64,000 nt of DNA. Source: Buchnera aphidicola (Cinara strobi) (GTDB lineage Bacteria > Pseudomonadota > Gammaproteobacteria > Enterobacterales > Enterobacteriaceae). This document shows positions 31,638-41,799 of this stretch, in pieces; positions within the stretch are counted from its first letter, which is position 1; the number at the start of each line of letters is the position of its first letter. The notes under the pieces are model-generated. The model made no database searches, was not told where the DNA came from, and saw only the letters and a list, made by a program, of their open reading frames with translations. The translations under genes and the position numbers were made by a program. Location: contig NZ_LR025085.1 in the NCBI RefSeq assembly GCF_900560745.1, positions 186,001 to 250,000 on the forward strand. The letters run 5' to 3'.

Positions 31638-32390
31638 ATGAAAGAAAGAATTCAAAAAATATTATCTAATTATGGATTGGGATCACGTCGTAATATTGAA
31701 AAAAAAATCTGTCAAGGTTTAATTAAAATTAATAAAAAATTAGTTCAACCTGGAGAACTTTTTTTAAAAAAAGAAATTCAGTGTGTATATGTCGATAAAA
31801 AAAAAATACCTTTAAAACAGGATACAATTAAAATTATTTTATATCATAAACCTATTGGAGAAATATGTACTAAAAATGATCCACTGAATAGGACTACTGT
31901 TTTTAATAAATTACCTAAATTAATTAATTCTAATTGGATTAGCGTTGGAAGATTAGATATAAATACTTCAGGTTTACTACTATTCACCAATTTTGGTGAA
32001 CTAGCTTACAGATTAATGCATCCTAGTTATAATATTAAGAGAGAATATCTAGTTCGAGTATTTGGAATAATATCAAAAAAAATGATTTTTACTTTAAAGA
32101 AAGGAATTAAAATAAATAATTCCATTTCTAAATTTCATGATATTATTTATATGTATGGAAAAAATAAAAATAAATGGTTTAAAGTATCTTTATTTCAAGG
32201 TAAAAACAAAGAGATACGTTTGTTATGGAAATATGTAGGAATTTTAGTTAGCAGACTTATTCGTATTAGTTATGGAATAATAAAATTACCTCAATCTCTT
32301 AAAACTGGAAATTTATTAAAGTTAAACTCTCAATATATAAAAAATGTTTTTTATTCAGTTAACTTATACTATAATAAATATATTTACTAA
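31638..32390 (+). CDS. rluB: 23S rRNA pseudouridine(2605) synthase RluB
   Basis: Converts U2605 of 23S rRNA to pseudouridine. It has 250 residues (E. coli 291): an N-terminal S4-type RNA-binding domain (residues 1-60) and a catalytic domain with the Asp in GRLDINTSGLLLFT. The basic C-terminal tail of enteric RluB is missing. RsuA and RluE/F are relatives, but the S4 domain plus position near trp (as in E. coli) favours RluB. The start has a clear GAGGAT ribosome site. Confidence 0.88.
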   Translation: MKERIQKILSNYGLGSRRNIEKKICQGLIKINKKLVQPGELFLKKEIQCVYVDKKKIPLKQDTIKIILYHKPIGEICTKNDPLNRTTVFNKLPKLINSNWISVGRLDINTSGLLLFTNFGELAYRLMHPSYNIKREYLVRVFGIISKKMIFTLKKGIKINNSISKFHDIIYMYGKNKNKWFKVSLFQGKNKEIRLLWKYVGILVSRLIRISYGIIKLPQSLKTGNLLKLNSQYIKNVFYSVNLYYNKYIY

Positions 32391-32678
32391 ATAATAGATA
32401 ATTTATAAAACTAATATCAACAAATACCTTTGAACTTAATTTATAAATTACATGTTTAATAAACATCTATTTGTACAAAAATTAATTAAAAAAATAATAT
32501 CAGAATTTTCCCTCTATCTTTAATAATGAAGATAAATATTATTAATAAATAATATATGTTGATATTAATAAAACAATATACTTATATATTATATATTTAA
32601 AAATAATATATTTTAATGTCATACACTAGTTGATAAAAAAATCAGAAACGATTCAGTTATTGTATAACAATACATTTA

Positions 32679-33476
32679 TTAAGATTTTAAGTTAATATCA
32701 CGTGTTTTTTTTAAAATAAATTTTAAAATGTTAGAGTGTCCAATTAACATTACTTTATTTTCAATATAGTTATGCCCACCTGTAAAATCTGTTATTAAGG
32801 CTCCAGATTCTCTTATTTGCAACTCTCCAAAAATAATATATGAGTATTTTATATTAAATCCAATATAAGCACTTATTTTTCCAGAAGATAAGTATGCTAA
32901 ATCTAGAATTAAACATCCAGTTTGTCTTAAAAATAATTTTTCTTGAAGTATTTTTTTTAAAAATAACATATATAAATATGTTTTTCTTTTATTTTTACCT
33001 GTTAAATAAATAGTAATAATTGTATTATGAATATATTGATTATATTCACAACATCTTGTACGAAAACCATTTAATTGAGCCCCTTGACCCTTAATAGCTG
33101 TAAATAAATCATTTTTAATAGGATCATAAATAACTGATAAATATGTTTTATTTTTTTCTTGAAATAAAATTGATAAACAAAAATGAGGAATTTTTTGAAT
33201 AAAATTAATTTTTCCGTTTAATGGATTAATTAACCACTTATTTTTATTAGGATAATTTTTTTTTTTAGAAAAATTATTTATAATAGAATGTTCTGGGTAT
33301 GATTTGTGTATAATAGAAAATATTGCAATAAAAGTTTTTTTTTGTATTTGATTTAAATAATTTTTAATTTTTTTTTTTTCTAAATTATTAGCTATATTTT
33401 TTGAATCATAGTATTGGGTAATAATCTTTCCACCTACTCGAATAGCTCGAATAGCGATATTTAATATAGGATTCAT
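32679..33476 (-). CDS. suhB: SuhB, inositol-monophosphatase fold without the catalytic acids
   Basis: 265 residues, aligning almost gap-free with E. coli SuhB (267): start MNPILNIAIRAIR, VIYDPIKNDLFTAIKGQG, TGCLILDLAYLSSGKI and SDFTGG-like TDFTGGHNY. The metal site is gone: the hallmark DPLDGTTNF reads NPLNGKINF (codons near 33220), the Glu of TEESGE is Asn, the early Asp of NVDK is Gln, and the WDFAAGE aspartate is replaced. The enzyme cannot be an inositol monophosphatase. In E. coli SuhB joins the Nus complex at rrn boxA independently of its catalytic activity, so I infer retention for rRNA antitermination. Confidence 0.92.
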   Translation of the reverse strand: MNPILNIAIRAIRVGGKIITQYYDSKNIANNLEKKKIKNYLNQIQKKTFIAIFSIIHKSYPEHSIINNFSKKKNYPNKNKWLINPLNGKINFIQKIPHFCLSILFQEKNKTYLSVIYDPIKNDLFTAIKGQGAQLNGFRTRCCEYNQYIHNTIITIYLTGKNKRKTYLYMLFLKKILQEKLFLRQTGCLILDLAYLSSGKISAYIGFNIKYSYIIFGELQIRESGALITDFTGGHNYIENKVMLIGHSNILKFILKKTRDINLKS

Positions 33477-33655
33477 ATAATAATGATCTCAGTTAAAATT
33501 AGTGTATTTTAAATTTTATTAAGCAGATAAACTAATTATTTCATAATAATATTTATATGTATAAAAATGTTATTATACTCATTTTTAATAAATTTAAAAA
33601 TTTTATTTCATTTTTATGTAACATAAAAATATCAGATATAAAAATCAGGGAAAAT

Positions 33656-34744
33656 ATGTTAAAAAAAAAAAAATCAAAGATTATTAATGAAAAAAAGGTT
33701 AATCTATTAGATTTTAATTTAACTCAAATGATTAATTTTATGTTAACTTTAGGAGAAAAAAAATTTAGAGCTATACAAGTTATGAATTGGATTTATAAAA
33801 AATATAATACAAAATTTAGTAAAATGAGTAACTTAAGTAATAAGTTAAAGAAAAAGCTAGAAAAAACAGCTAATATTAATTTACCGGAATGTATAAAAAA
33901 ACAAAAATCTATTGATGGTACAATAAAATGGAATTTTTTATTTGGTTCTGATTTTATTGAAACAATATATATTCCTGAAAAAAAACGAGCAACTTTATGT
34001 ATCTCTTCTCAAGTTGGTTGCATGCTCAAATGTAGTTTTTGCGCTACTGGTAGTTTAGGATATAAACGAAATTTATTGGTTTCAGAAATTATTGGTCAAA
34101 TATGGTTTGCTATCAATAAAATACGTGAATATCAATTTAAAAATCCAGCTCTCCCGAAAATAAAAAATATTGTTATGATGGGAATGGGTGAGCCATTATT
34201 AAATTTAAAAAATGTTTTAATTGCAGTAGATATTATTTTAAATAGTCATAGTTTTAATTTTTCTAAAAATAAAGTCACTTTATCAACTTCAGGTATTGTT
34301 CCGGCAATAAATAAAATTGCAGGTAAAATTGATATTTCGCTAGCTATATCTTTACATGCACCTAATGATATAATACGTAATATGATTATGCCTATCAATA
34401 AAATTTATAATATTAATTCACTGCTTTCATCTGTAAAAAATTATTTACTTTACTCTAAAGCCAATAAGAGTATTGTTACAATAGAATATGTAATGTTATT
34501 AAATATTAATGATCAATTAAAGCATGCTAAAGAATTAATCAATTTATTAAAAGATATCTCATGTAAAATTAATCTAATTCCATGGAATCCTATTAAAAAC
34601 TCTTTCTATAAATGCAGTAATTACACTAGAATTATTATTTTTTTTAACTATTTAAAAAGTAATGGTTATACTGTAACTATTAGAAAGAATAGAGGGTCTG
34701 ACATTGATGCAGCTTGCGGGCAATTGATTGGGAAAATAAAATAA
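33656..34744 (+). CDS. rlmN: Dual-specificity rRNA/tRNA adenine-C2 methyltransferase RlmN
   Basis: Radical SAM enzyme that methylates A2503 of 23S rRNA and A37 of some tRNAs. I choose ATG 33656 because AGGG lies just upstream (33647-33650) and homology begins there; the open frame extends 33 codons further but with no family similarity. It then has 362 residues (E. coli 384). Cluster cysteines are C122, C126 and C129 in CMLKCSFC, and the mechanistic Cys is C354 in DAACGQL. A run of 13 A follows the second codon (33661-33673) and is in frame. Confidence 0.95.
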   Translation: MLKKKKSKIINEKKVNLLDFNLTQMINFMLTLGEKKFRAIQVMNWIYKKYNTKFSKMSNLSNKLKKKLEKTANINLPECIKKQKSIDGTIKWNFLFGSDFIETIYIPEKKRATLCISSQVGCMLKCSFCATGSLGYKRNLLVSEIIGQIWFAINKIREYQFKNPALPKIKNIVMMGMGEPLLNLKNVLIAVDIILNSHSFNFSKNKVTLSTSGIVPAINKIAGKIDISLAISLHAPNDIIRNMIMPINKIYNINSLLSSVKNYLLYSKANKSIVTIEYVMLLNINDQLKHAKELINLLKDISCKINLIPWNPIKNSFYKCSNYTRIIIFFNYLKSNGYTVTIRKNRGSDIDAACGQLIGKIK

Positions 34745-34843
34745 GATGTAATAAAAACAATTAATTTTTAAGGATTTTATTATTTAATAAGTTTTTTAAA
34801 ATCAAAATAATTAACAAAGATACTAAAAAGGTTTTAAAATTAT

Positions 34844-36121
34844 ATGGGTACCGTATATCGATCAATTAGAGGTATGCATGATTTTCTTCCTGTTGAAGCG
34901 ACTTATTCTCATTCAATAGAAGAATATATAAAAAATATTTTACATCATCATGCATATTTTGAAATTCGTTTTCCAGTTGTTGAAGAAACTGGTTTATTTA
35001 AAAAAGCTATTGGAAAAAACACAGATATTATTAATAAAGAGATGTATAATTTTTATGACAAAAAGAAAAAAACAATTTCTTTACGACCAGAAGGAACTGT
35101 TAGTTGTATACGTGCATGCATACAAAATAATATGTTTTATCAATCTCAGGTTCAAAAATTATGGTATCATGGACCTATGTTTAGATACGAAAGACCTCAA
35201 AAAGGACGTTTTAGACAATTTTATCAATTAGGAGTAGAATACTTTGGTTGCAATGATATAGTAGTAGATTATGAAATTATTATTTTAACAGTAAATATTT
35301 TAAAAAATTTAAATTTATTATCTAATGTAAAATTAGAAATTAATTCAATCGGAACTTTAAAAGATAGAAAAAATTTTTCATTAGTTTTAAAAAAATTTTT
35401 TCAAAAGCATATAATTCATTTAACAAAACATGAAAAAAACTTATTATCTAGGAACCCTATTCGTATTTTAGATAGTAAAAATCAAAATATTGTTAAGTTA
35501 TTAAAATTAGCTCCAAAATTAAATAATTATCTCAGTAAATCATCATATACTCGTTTTGAACAATTATGTAATTTATTAAATTCTTCAAAGATAGATTTTA
35601 TTATAAATCATCAATTAGTTCGAGGATTAGATTATTATAATGATACTGTATTTGAATGGAAATCAAAAGATAATTTAGGATCTAATCATGCAGTTTGTTC
35701 CGGAGGTCGTTATGATAATTTAATAGAATATTTAGGAGGAAAAAAAAATTCTGCAATGGGGTTTGCTATTGGAATAGAAAGATTATTAATTATTAAAAAA
35801 TCAGTTGATACATTTTATTTTAATTATTTAACAATTGATATTAACGTCCTAGTAGTAGAAGTAGCATATTTAATGTTAGCTATTAATGTATCAGAAAAAC
35901 TACGTCTTACTTGGCCAGATTTAAAAATTAATACTTGTTTACAGGTAGTTAAGAAAAAAAATTATACTAAATTTTCTAAAAATATAAAATCAAAATTTTT
36001 ACTAGTTTTTAGTTCAAGAGCATTAAATATGAATAAAATTTTAATTAAAAACATGTTTCATAAAGAAACGTATATTCCATTGAATAGAATTTTTCAAAAT
36101 CCATGTATATTTAAAAAATAA
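34844..36121 (+). CDS. hisS: Histidyl-tRNA synthetase
   Basis: Class II synthetase charging tRNA-His. It has 425 residues, equal to E. coli (424). The start IRGMHDFLP, motif 2 RYERPQKGRFRQFYQLG, the histidine loop LVRGLDYYNDTVFEW and motif 3 AMGFAIGIERL are all present. It follows rlmN after 99 bases, an echo of the E. coli rlmN...hisS neighbourhood from which the intermediate genes are missing. Confidence 0.97.
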   Translation: MGTVYRSIRGMHDFLPVEATYSHSIEEYIKNILHHHAYFEIRFPVVEETGLFKKAIGKNTDIINKEMYNFYDKKKKTISLRPEGTVSCIRACIQNNMFYQSQVQKLWYHGPMFRYERPQKGRFRQFYQLGVEYFGCNDIVVDYEIIILTVNILKNLNLLSNVKLEINSIGTLKDRKNFSLVLKKFFQKHIIHLTKHEKNLLSRNPIRILDSKNQNIVKLLKLAPKLNNYLSKSSYTRFEQLCNLLNSSKIDFIINHQLVRGLDYYNDTVFEWKSKDNLGSNHAVCSGGRYDNLIEYLGGKKNSAMGFAIGIERLLIIKKSVDTFYFNYLTIDINVLVVEVAYLMLAINVSEKLRLTWPDLKINTCLQVVKKKNYTKFSKNIKSKFLLVFSSRALNMNKILIKNMFHKETYIPLNRIFQNPCIFKK

Positions 36122-36233
36122 TATTCTATAAATACAGAAATAATATTAAATTCATGATTATGAATCACGTAATTATTTTTATAGCATTTTTAATGCTCAA
36201 AATTATTAATATTTTGTCAAGGATATAAGTTAT

Positions 36234-37484
36234 ATGACATTTCAAATTATGAAAAAAAATGATTTTAAAATATGGAATTTAATTGAAAAAGAAAAAATTA
36301 GACAAGAGTCATGTATTAATTTTATTGCTTCAGAAAACTATGCTAGTAATTCAGTATTAGAAGCTCAGGGGTCCTGCTTAACTAATAAATATGCTGAAGG
36401 TTATATTTCAAATCGTTTTTATAATGGATGCGAAGTTATCGATGAGATTGAAAAAATAGCCATTCGTAGAGCTAAAAAATTATTTAATGTTAATTATGCT
36501 AATGTTCAACCTCATTCGGGTTCTCAAGCTAATTTTGCTGTTTTTCAAGCGCTATTAAAAAATAATGATGTCATATTAGGTATGAATTTAAGTCATGGAG
36601 GGCATTTAACTCACGGTTCTCCTATAAATTTTTCAGGAAAAATTTATAAATCATATTCATATGGTTTAAATAAATCTGGTGAAATAGACTATCAAAATTT
36701 TAAACACTTAGCATATTTATATCGTCCTAAAGTAATTATTGGTGGATTTTCGGCATACTCGGGTATATGTGACTGGAAATATATGAGAAAAATTGCAGAT
36801 CAAGTAAATGCTTATTTTTTTGTAGATATCTCGCATGTTGCTGGATTAATTATTGCAGGATTATATCCTAATCCATTAAAATATGCACATGTTGTCAGTA
36901 CAACAACACATAAAACGTTAGGAGGTCCAAGAGGAGGTTTGATAATTTCTTGCAGTCAAGATAAAAGTTTGTATAAAAAACTTGATTCAGCAGTATTTCC
37001 GGGAAGTCAAGGAGGTCCTTTAATGCATGTAATTGCAGCTAAAGCAATTGCTTTTAAAGAAGCATTGAATCCAAAATTTTTATTATTACAAAAAAAAATT
37101 TTAAATTTTTCAAAAATTATGGTTGAAATTTTTCTTAAACGCAAATTTTCCGTTATTTCTGGGAAAACAGATAATCATTTATTTTTAATTGATCTATCTC
37201 AAAATCAAATTACAGGAAAAAAGGCTAGCAATATACTAGCAAGTGCAAATATTATAGTAAATAAAAATACTATTCCTAATGATCCACAAAAACCATTTAT
37301 CACATCTGGTATTCGAATTGGAACACCTGCTATTGTAAGACGAAAAATTAAAAAAGATGATGTTATCAAGATAACACATTGGATATGTGATATCTTGAAT
37401 AATCCAAACGATAAAATTCAAATAAATAATATACGAACAAATATTAAGAAAATATGTAAAAAACATCCAATATATCATCTTTAA
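36234..37484 (+). CDS. glyA: Serine hydroxymethyltransferase
   Basis: PLP enzyme that converts serine and tetrahydrofolate to glycine and methylene-tetrahydrofolate. It has 416 residues (E. coli 417). FIASENYAS, NVQPHSGSQAN, the PLP lysine K227 in TTTHKTLGGPRGG and VFPGSQGGP are visible. AAGGA upstream supports ATG 36234, with an alternative five codons in. It uses the serine made by serC and its partners. Confidence 0.98.
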   Translation: MTFQIMKKNDFKIWNLIEKEKIRQESCINFIASENYASNSVLEAQGSCLTNKYAEGYISNRFYNGCEVIDEIEKIAIRRAKKLFNVNYANVQPHSGSQANFAVFQALLKNNDVILGMNLSHGGHLTHGSPINFSGKIYKSYSYGLNKSGEIDYQNFKHLAYLYRPKVIIGGFSAYSGICDWKYMRKIADQVNAYFFVDISHVAGLIIAGLYPNPLKYAHVVSTTTHKTLGGPRGGLIISCSQDKSLYKKLDSAVFPGSQGGPLMHVIAAKAIAFKEALNPKFLLLQKKILNFSKIMVEIFLKRKFSVISGKTDNHLFLIDLSQNQITGKKASNILASANIIVNKNTIPNDPQKPFITSGIRIGTPAIVRRKIKKDDVIKITHWICDILNNPNDKIQINNIRTNIKKICKKHPIYHL

Positions 37485-37838
37485 AATTTTTTTAAATAAT
37501 TTATCAAAAATATTAAAAGATTTATGTAAAACATAATTTTTATATATATTTTTATTCTTTAGAAAAATTATATATAAATAATATTATTTTATAATCTATA
37601 ACATACATTAAATATTTTTTATATTATTAAAATAATAATTTTGTGATTATTTTTATATATTTATTCTAAATATTTTCTTATTTTAAGATATATAAATTTA
37701 TTCATTAATATTAAATAAAAAATATTGGTTTTATAAAAATTAAATTGCTATTTAATAAATAACTCATATTGAATTATTTAATATAATGAATAATAAATAA
37801 TATTTACCATAACGATATTGACATTTTTTATAATAAAC
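37485..37838. other. Convergent spacer glyA/pgl
   Basis: 354 bases of A+T-rich sequence between convergent genes. I see no reading frame, RNA gene or hairpin good enough to call. Confidence 0.5.
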
Positions 37839-38834
37839 TTATTTAATTAAAATCCATAAAGGATTTATTCCTAATAATTTTTTTTTTTTTAAAACTAAAT
37901 AACCATTTTTTAAATTAATATTATATATATTCATAGAATTAGAGATTTCTCCAACTACTATTAATAACTTTCCATTTTTACTAATATAAAAAGAACGGGG
38001 CTGTAGAACAGTTTGATAAGTATGTATATAAAATAAAAAACCTGTTTCAATATTAATTGTAAAAAGTGAAATAATATTGTTTGCGCGATCACAAGCATAT
38101 AAATAAAGTCCGTTTGAATGAATATGAATATCTGAAGACCACGGAGTTTTTTTATAAGGTTTAACAATTAATGAGATAGATTGTAGGAACAATAATTGTG
38201 ATTTTATATGATTAATTATCCATACATTAATTGTTCCCTCAAACTCATTAATAGAGTATAAAAAATTATTTGATGGATGAAACGAAATATGCCTAGGACC
38301 ACTATTTTTTTTTGTTTGGATGATGTTTTTTAAAGAAATATTAATTTTTTTTTTAAAATCTAAATTTATATCAAAAATATATATTTTGTCTTCCTTTAAA
38401 GCTGAAACAAAAATTAAATTATATTTATAATGCATTTTTATAAAATGACATCCTTTAATATTTTGAAAAAAATAAATATTTTTTTTAATTAATCCAGACT
38501 TATTTAACAAATAAATACTAAATCCATTTCCATGAAAAGATGCACAAAGTAATATTTTTTTATTGTGATTTAAAGAAATGTAATTAGATGTGTTAAACAT
38601 ACTAGTTTCTTGTATTTTTTTTAATCTATAATCGGGAAACATTTTATATATAAGGATCTTATGAGGAAAATTTTCTCCAATATATAATAAGCAATTATCT
38701 TTACAGTAAGCTAATGGCTGAGGAAATCCATTTGTATCAATAACTTGTTTATTTAGTAACATATTTTTTTTTTTTAAAATCCAATATTCAACTTTTTTTC
38801 CTTTAGAACAAGAAATAAAGATATTATTTTTCAT
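37839..38834 (-). CDS. pgl: 6-phosphogluconolactonase (YbhE type)
   Basis: Seven-bladed beta-propeller lactonase of the pentose phosphate pathway. It has 331 residues, equal to E. coli Pgl. Family blocks include GPRHISFHPSNNFLYSINE, PWSSDIHIHSNGLYLYACDR and the end GINPLWILIK, drifted from the enteric sequence. A good ribosome site AGGATG precedes the ATG. Unrelated to the DevB type of lactonase. Confidence 0.92.
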   Translation of the reverse strand: MKNNIFISCSKGKKVEYWILKKKNMLLNKQVIDTNGFPQPLAYCKDNCLLYIGENFPHKILIYKMFPDYRLKKIQETSMFNTSNYISLNHNKKILLCASFHGNGFSIYLLNKSGLIKKNIYFFQNIKGCHFIKMHYKYNLIFVSALKEDKIYIFDINLDFKKKINISLKNIIQTKKNSGPRHISFHPSNNFLYSINEFEGTINVWIINHIKSQLLFLQSISLIVKPYKKTPWSSDIHIHSNGLYLYACDRANNIISLFTINIETGFLFYIHTYQTVLQPRSFYISKNGKLLIVVGEISNSMNIYNINLKNGYLVLKKKKLLGINPLWILIK

Positions 38835-39001
38835 ATTTCATCCTGTATAAATTACTTTACTTCGAATAAACTATTATAAAAAATTTTTCATTTTATTACT
38901 CAAATAATAAGAATCATAGGTGTTAATTGAAGAAATATGAATTACATACTACAAAACATATTTGAATTTAAAAATAAATATAATATTCTATATGAGATTA
39001 A

Positions 39002-41091
39002 TTATTTATGATTAATAATAGATTTTATAAACTTTTTTATCCATTTTAGTAAAAATGTATCATTTAAAAATTTTTTATATATATATATTTTATATTTTAA
39101 TACCTTCCAAACTTTTGGATGTTTAATAATTTTTTTATACAACCAAGAAACATTTAAGACATTATCTTTAAAAAAAGATATACAAACTTTATCTGAATAA
39201 TATTGAATTTTTTTTATTCCAATTTTTTTTGAAAAAATCTTTATTTGAGCTAATAAAAATAAATTTTTTGTATATCTCGGTAATTGACCAAATAAAAAAA
39301 ACATTTTATTTTTAATTTTCTTTAATTTTTTGTTTTTTTTTGTACATGCGATTTCTCTATAAAAATTTAGTCGTACATTGATATCTGAAATATAATTTTC
39401 TGGTAAAACTGTAGATACGTTTAGTTTGAGTTTAACCTCTCTAATATTATTATTTAACTGATCCATTGAGGTTATATCTTTATTTTCTAACAATCTTTTA
39501 ATTGCTATATTTAAAAATTTTTTATATAATTCAATTCCTAAAGTATTAATATGTCCACTTTGATTTTTTCCTAGTAATTCACCAACTCCTCTAATTTCTG
39601 AGTCATAGGTTGATAAGGTAAACCCAGAACCTAAATTGCTAAATGATTTTATGAGATTTAATCTTTTTTTCGATTTTTCTTTAATTTTTTTTGTATGTGA
39701 TATTAAAAAAAAAGCATATGCCTGTCGACTAGAACGACCTATTCGTCCACGTAATTGATGTAATTGTGACAGTCCAAATTTATCAGCATTTTCTATAATC
39801 ATTGTATTAACGTTACTAATATTAATTCCAGTATCTATAATTGTAGTACATACTAAAATATCAAATTTTTTATGGCAAAAATCATACATAATTTTATATA
39901 AATCATTTCTATTCATTTTTCCGTGACTGATTTTAATACGAGCTTCTGGTATTAGTTTAGATAAATATTCTTTTTTTTCTTCTATATTCTTTATAGAATT
40001 GTAAACATAATATACTTGCCCGTTTCTTTTTAACTCTGATAAAATAACTTTTCTTATAACTTTAGAACAAAAAAAATGAACAAAAGTTTTTATTTTTAAG
40101 CGCTTTTTAGGAGGGGTTGATATAATTGATATATCACGTATTCCTAAATAAGACATATTAAGAGTTCTTGGAATTGGTGTAGCAGTTAATGTTAAAATAT
40201 CAATATTAAGATATAATTCTTTAATTTTTTCTTTGTGACGTACTCCAAAACGATGTTCTTCGTCAATAATCAGTAATCCTAAATTATTCCATACCAAATG
40301 TTTTGATAAAATTTTATGAGTTCCAATTAAAATATGTATTAATCCATTTTTTATTTTTTTTTGAATAGATAATTCATGTTTTTTTTTCGTAAAACGTGAA
40401 TATATATCAATATTATAAATATATTTAGAAAATCGATTTTTAAAAGTTTCATGGTGTTGTTGAGCTAAAATTGTTGTTGGAACAAGAACTGCAACTTGTT
40501 TATTGTTATTTAAAGCAATAAATACAGCTCTCATTGCTACTTCTGTTTTTCCAAAACCAACATCACCACATAATAAACGATCCATAGGAATAGAACTTTT
40601 CATATCTATTATAATTTCTTGAATAGATTTTTTTTGATCATCTGTCAATTTATATGAACAATTTTTACAAAAATTTTTATATTTTAAAGAATCTTTTTTA
40701 AAAGAAAAACCTTTTTGTAAAGATCGATGAGAATTGATATCAATTAATTGAACTGCTAAATCACACATATTTTTTTTTATTTTTTGACATTCCTTTAACC
40801 ATTTTTTATTTCCTAAAGTATCTAAAGAAATTTTAGAAATTTTTATACGATTATATATACTAATTAAATGGAGTGAAGTAACTGGAACATATAACTTTGC
40901 TTTATTAGCATATTGGATAACAAAATAATCTGCAATTATGTTATTTTTTTTTAATGAATTTAACCCAATATATTTTCCAATTCCATATTGAACATGAACA
41001 ACTAATTGATTTTTTTTAAATATTTTTTTTTTTTTCGAAAAAGTGCTTGTATTTTATTTTTTTCAATATATTTTATTATTTTTTTTTTCAT
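39002..41091 (-). CDS. mfd: Transcription-repair coupling factor Mfd, N-terminally truncated and frameshifted in a 13-A run
   Basis: DNA translocase that dislodges stalled RNA polymerase. The long frame holds the motor: CGDVGFGKTEVAMRA, DEEHRFGVRHKE, LTATPIPRTL, DTGINISNV and the RGRIGRS block, then the C-terminal domain. Upstream of the first ATG (40768) homology continues to about 41015 (NQLVVHVQYGIGKY, AKLYVPVTSLHLIS), which is the RNA-polymerase-interacting domain; that frame has no start codon. The only start is ATG 41091 in another frame, with the two meeting at 13 A on the coding strand (41023-41035); 14 would join them, giving about 696 residues. The UvrB-like N-terminal domains of E. 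coli Mfd (1148 residues) are absent. Confidence 0.85.
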
Positions 41092-41799
41092 TGAATGTAT
41101 ATTTTCCAGATATAGTAAAAATAAAGAAATAATAATAATTATTTTTATTAAATTATACGTAATTAACTTACTATTTTATTAAATAAAAATTAAAAATTCC
41201 ATATAGTATATTTATATTTTTAATTTAAATTTTATATAGATAAAATTCTGTTAATATCATTAATAACTATTTTTAAAAATTGAAATAATATTTATAATAA
41301 TTTTTTAAAAATTCTTATCTTTTGAAAATATACATATTAAATGTTATAAAAATTTTAAATAATTATAATCTCTGTTATATTATTGATAATATTTAACATT
41401 AAAATATTAATTTATAATGTATACATAAATAAATAAAAATATTATTTTTTAAAAATTTTTACATTTTATTTAAAAAAATAATTAGAGTATAGTTATCAAA
41501 AATTATTTTAATTTAAGTAATTATTTACTGAATTTTATTAGATGATAAATATATTGTTTACGCATATTTTTATGTATCTTAAAAATATTTTATTTAAAGA
41601 GATTAAATTTTATAATTTTTATTATATAAATTATTATACTTTTATTATATCATGATATAAAATATTAAAATAAAAACTCAGTATCAAGATAATAATTTTT
41701 ATTAATCTTTAAATTAAGTAATAATCGTAACTTAATAAAAAACTGTTTTAAATATATACTATATAAATATATATTTTACATTTATGGATAATTTTTAAT
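41092..41799. other. 708-base spacer mfd/gapA
   Basis: A+T-rich divergent spacer where the missing 5' part of mfd would lie. The frame of the proposed mfd start stays open for 29 codons to a stop at 41176-41178 but has no start codon and no family similarity. No RNA gene. The gapA promoter should be near the right end; I see no consensus I would defend. Confidence 0.55.

Noticed and set aside
33557-33655. A 33-codon N-terminal extension of rlmN
   Set aside because: The ribosome site and the start of homology both point to ATG 33656.
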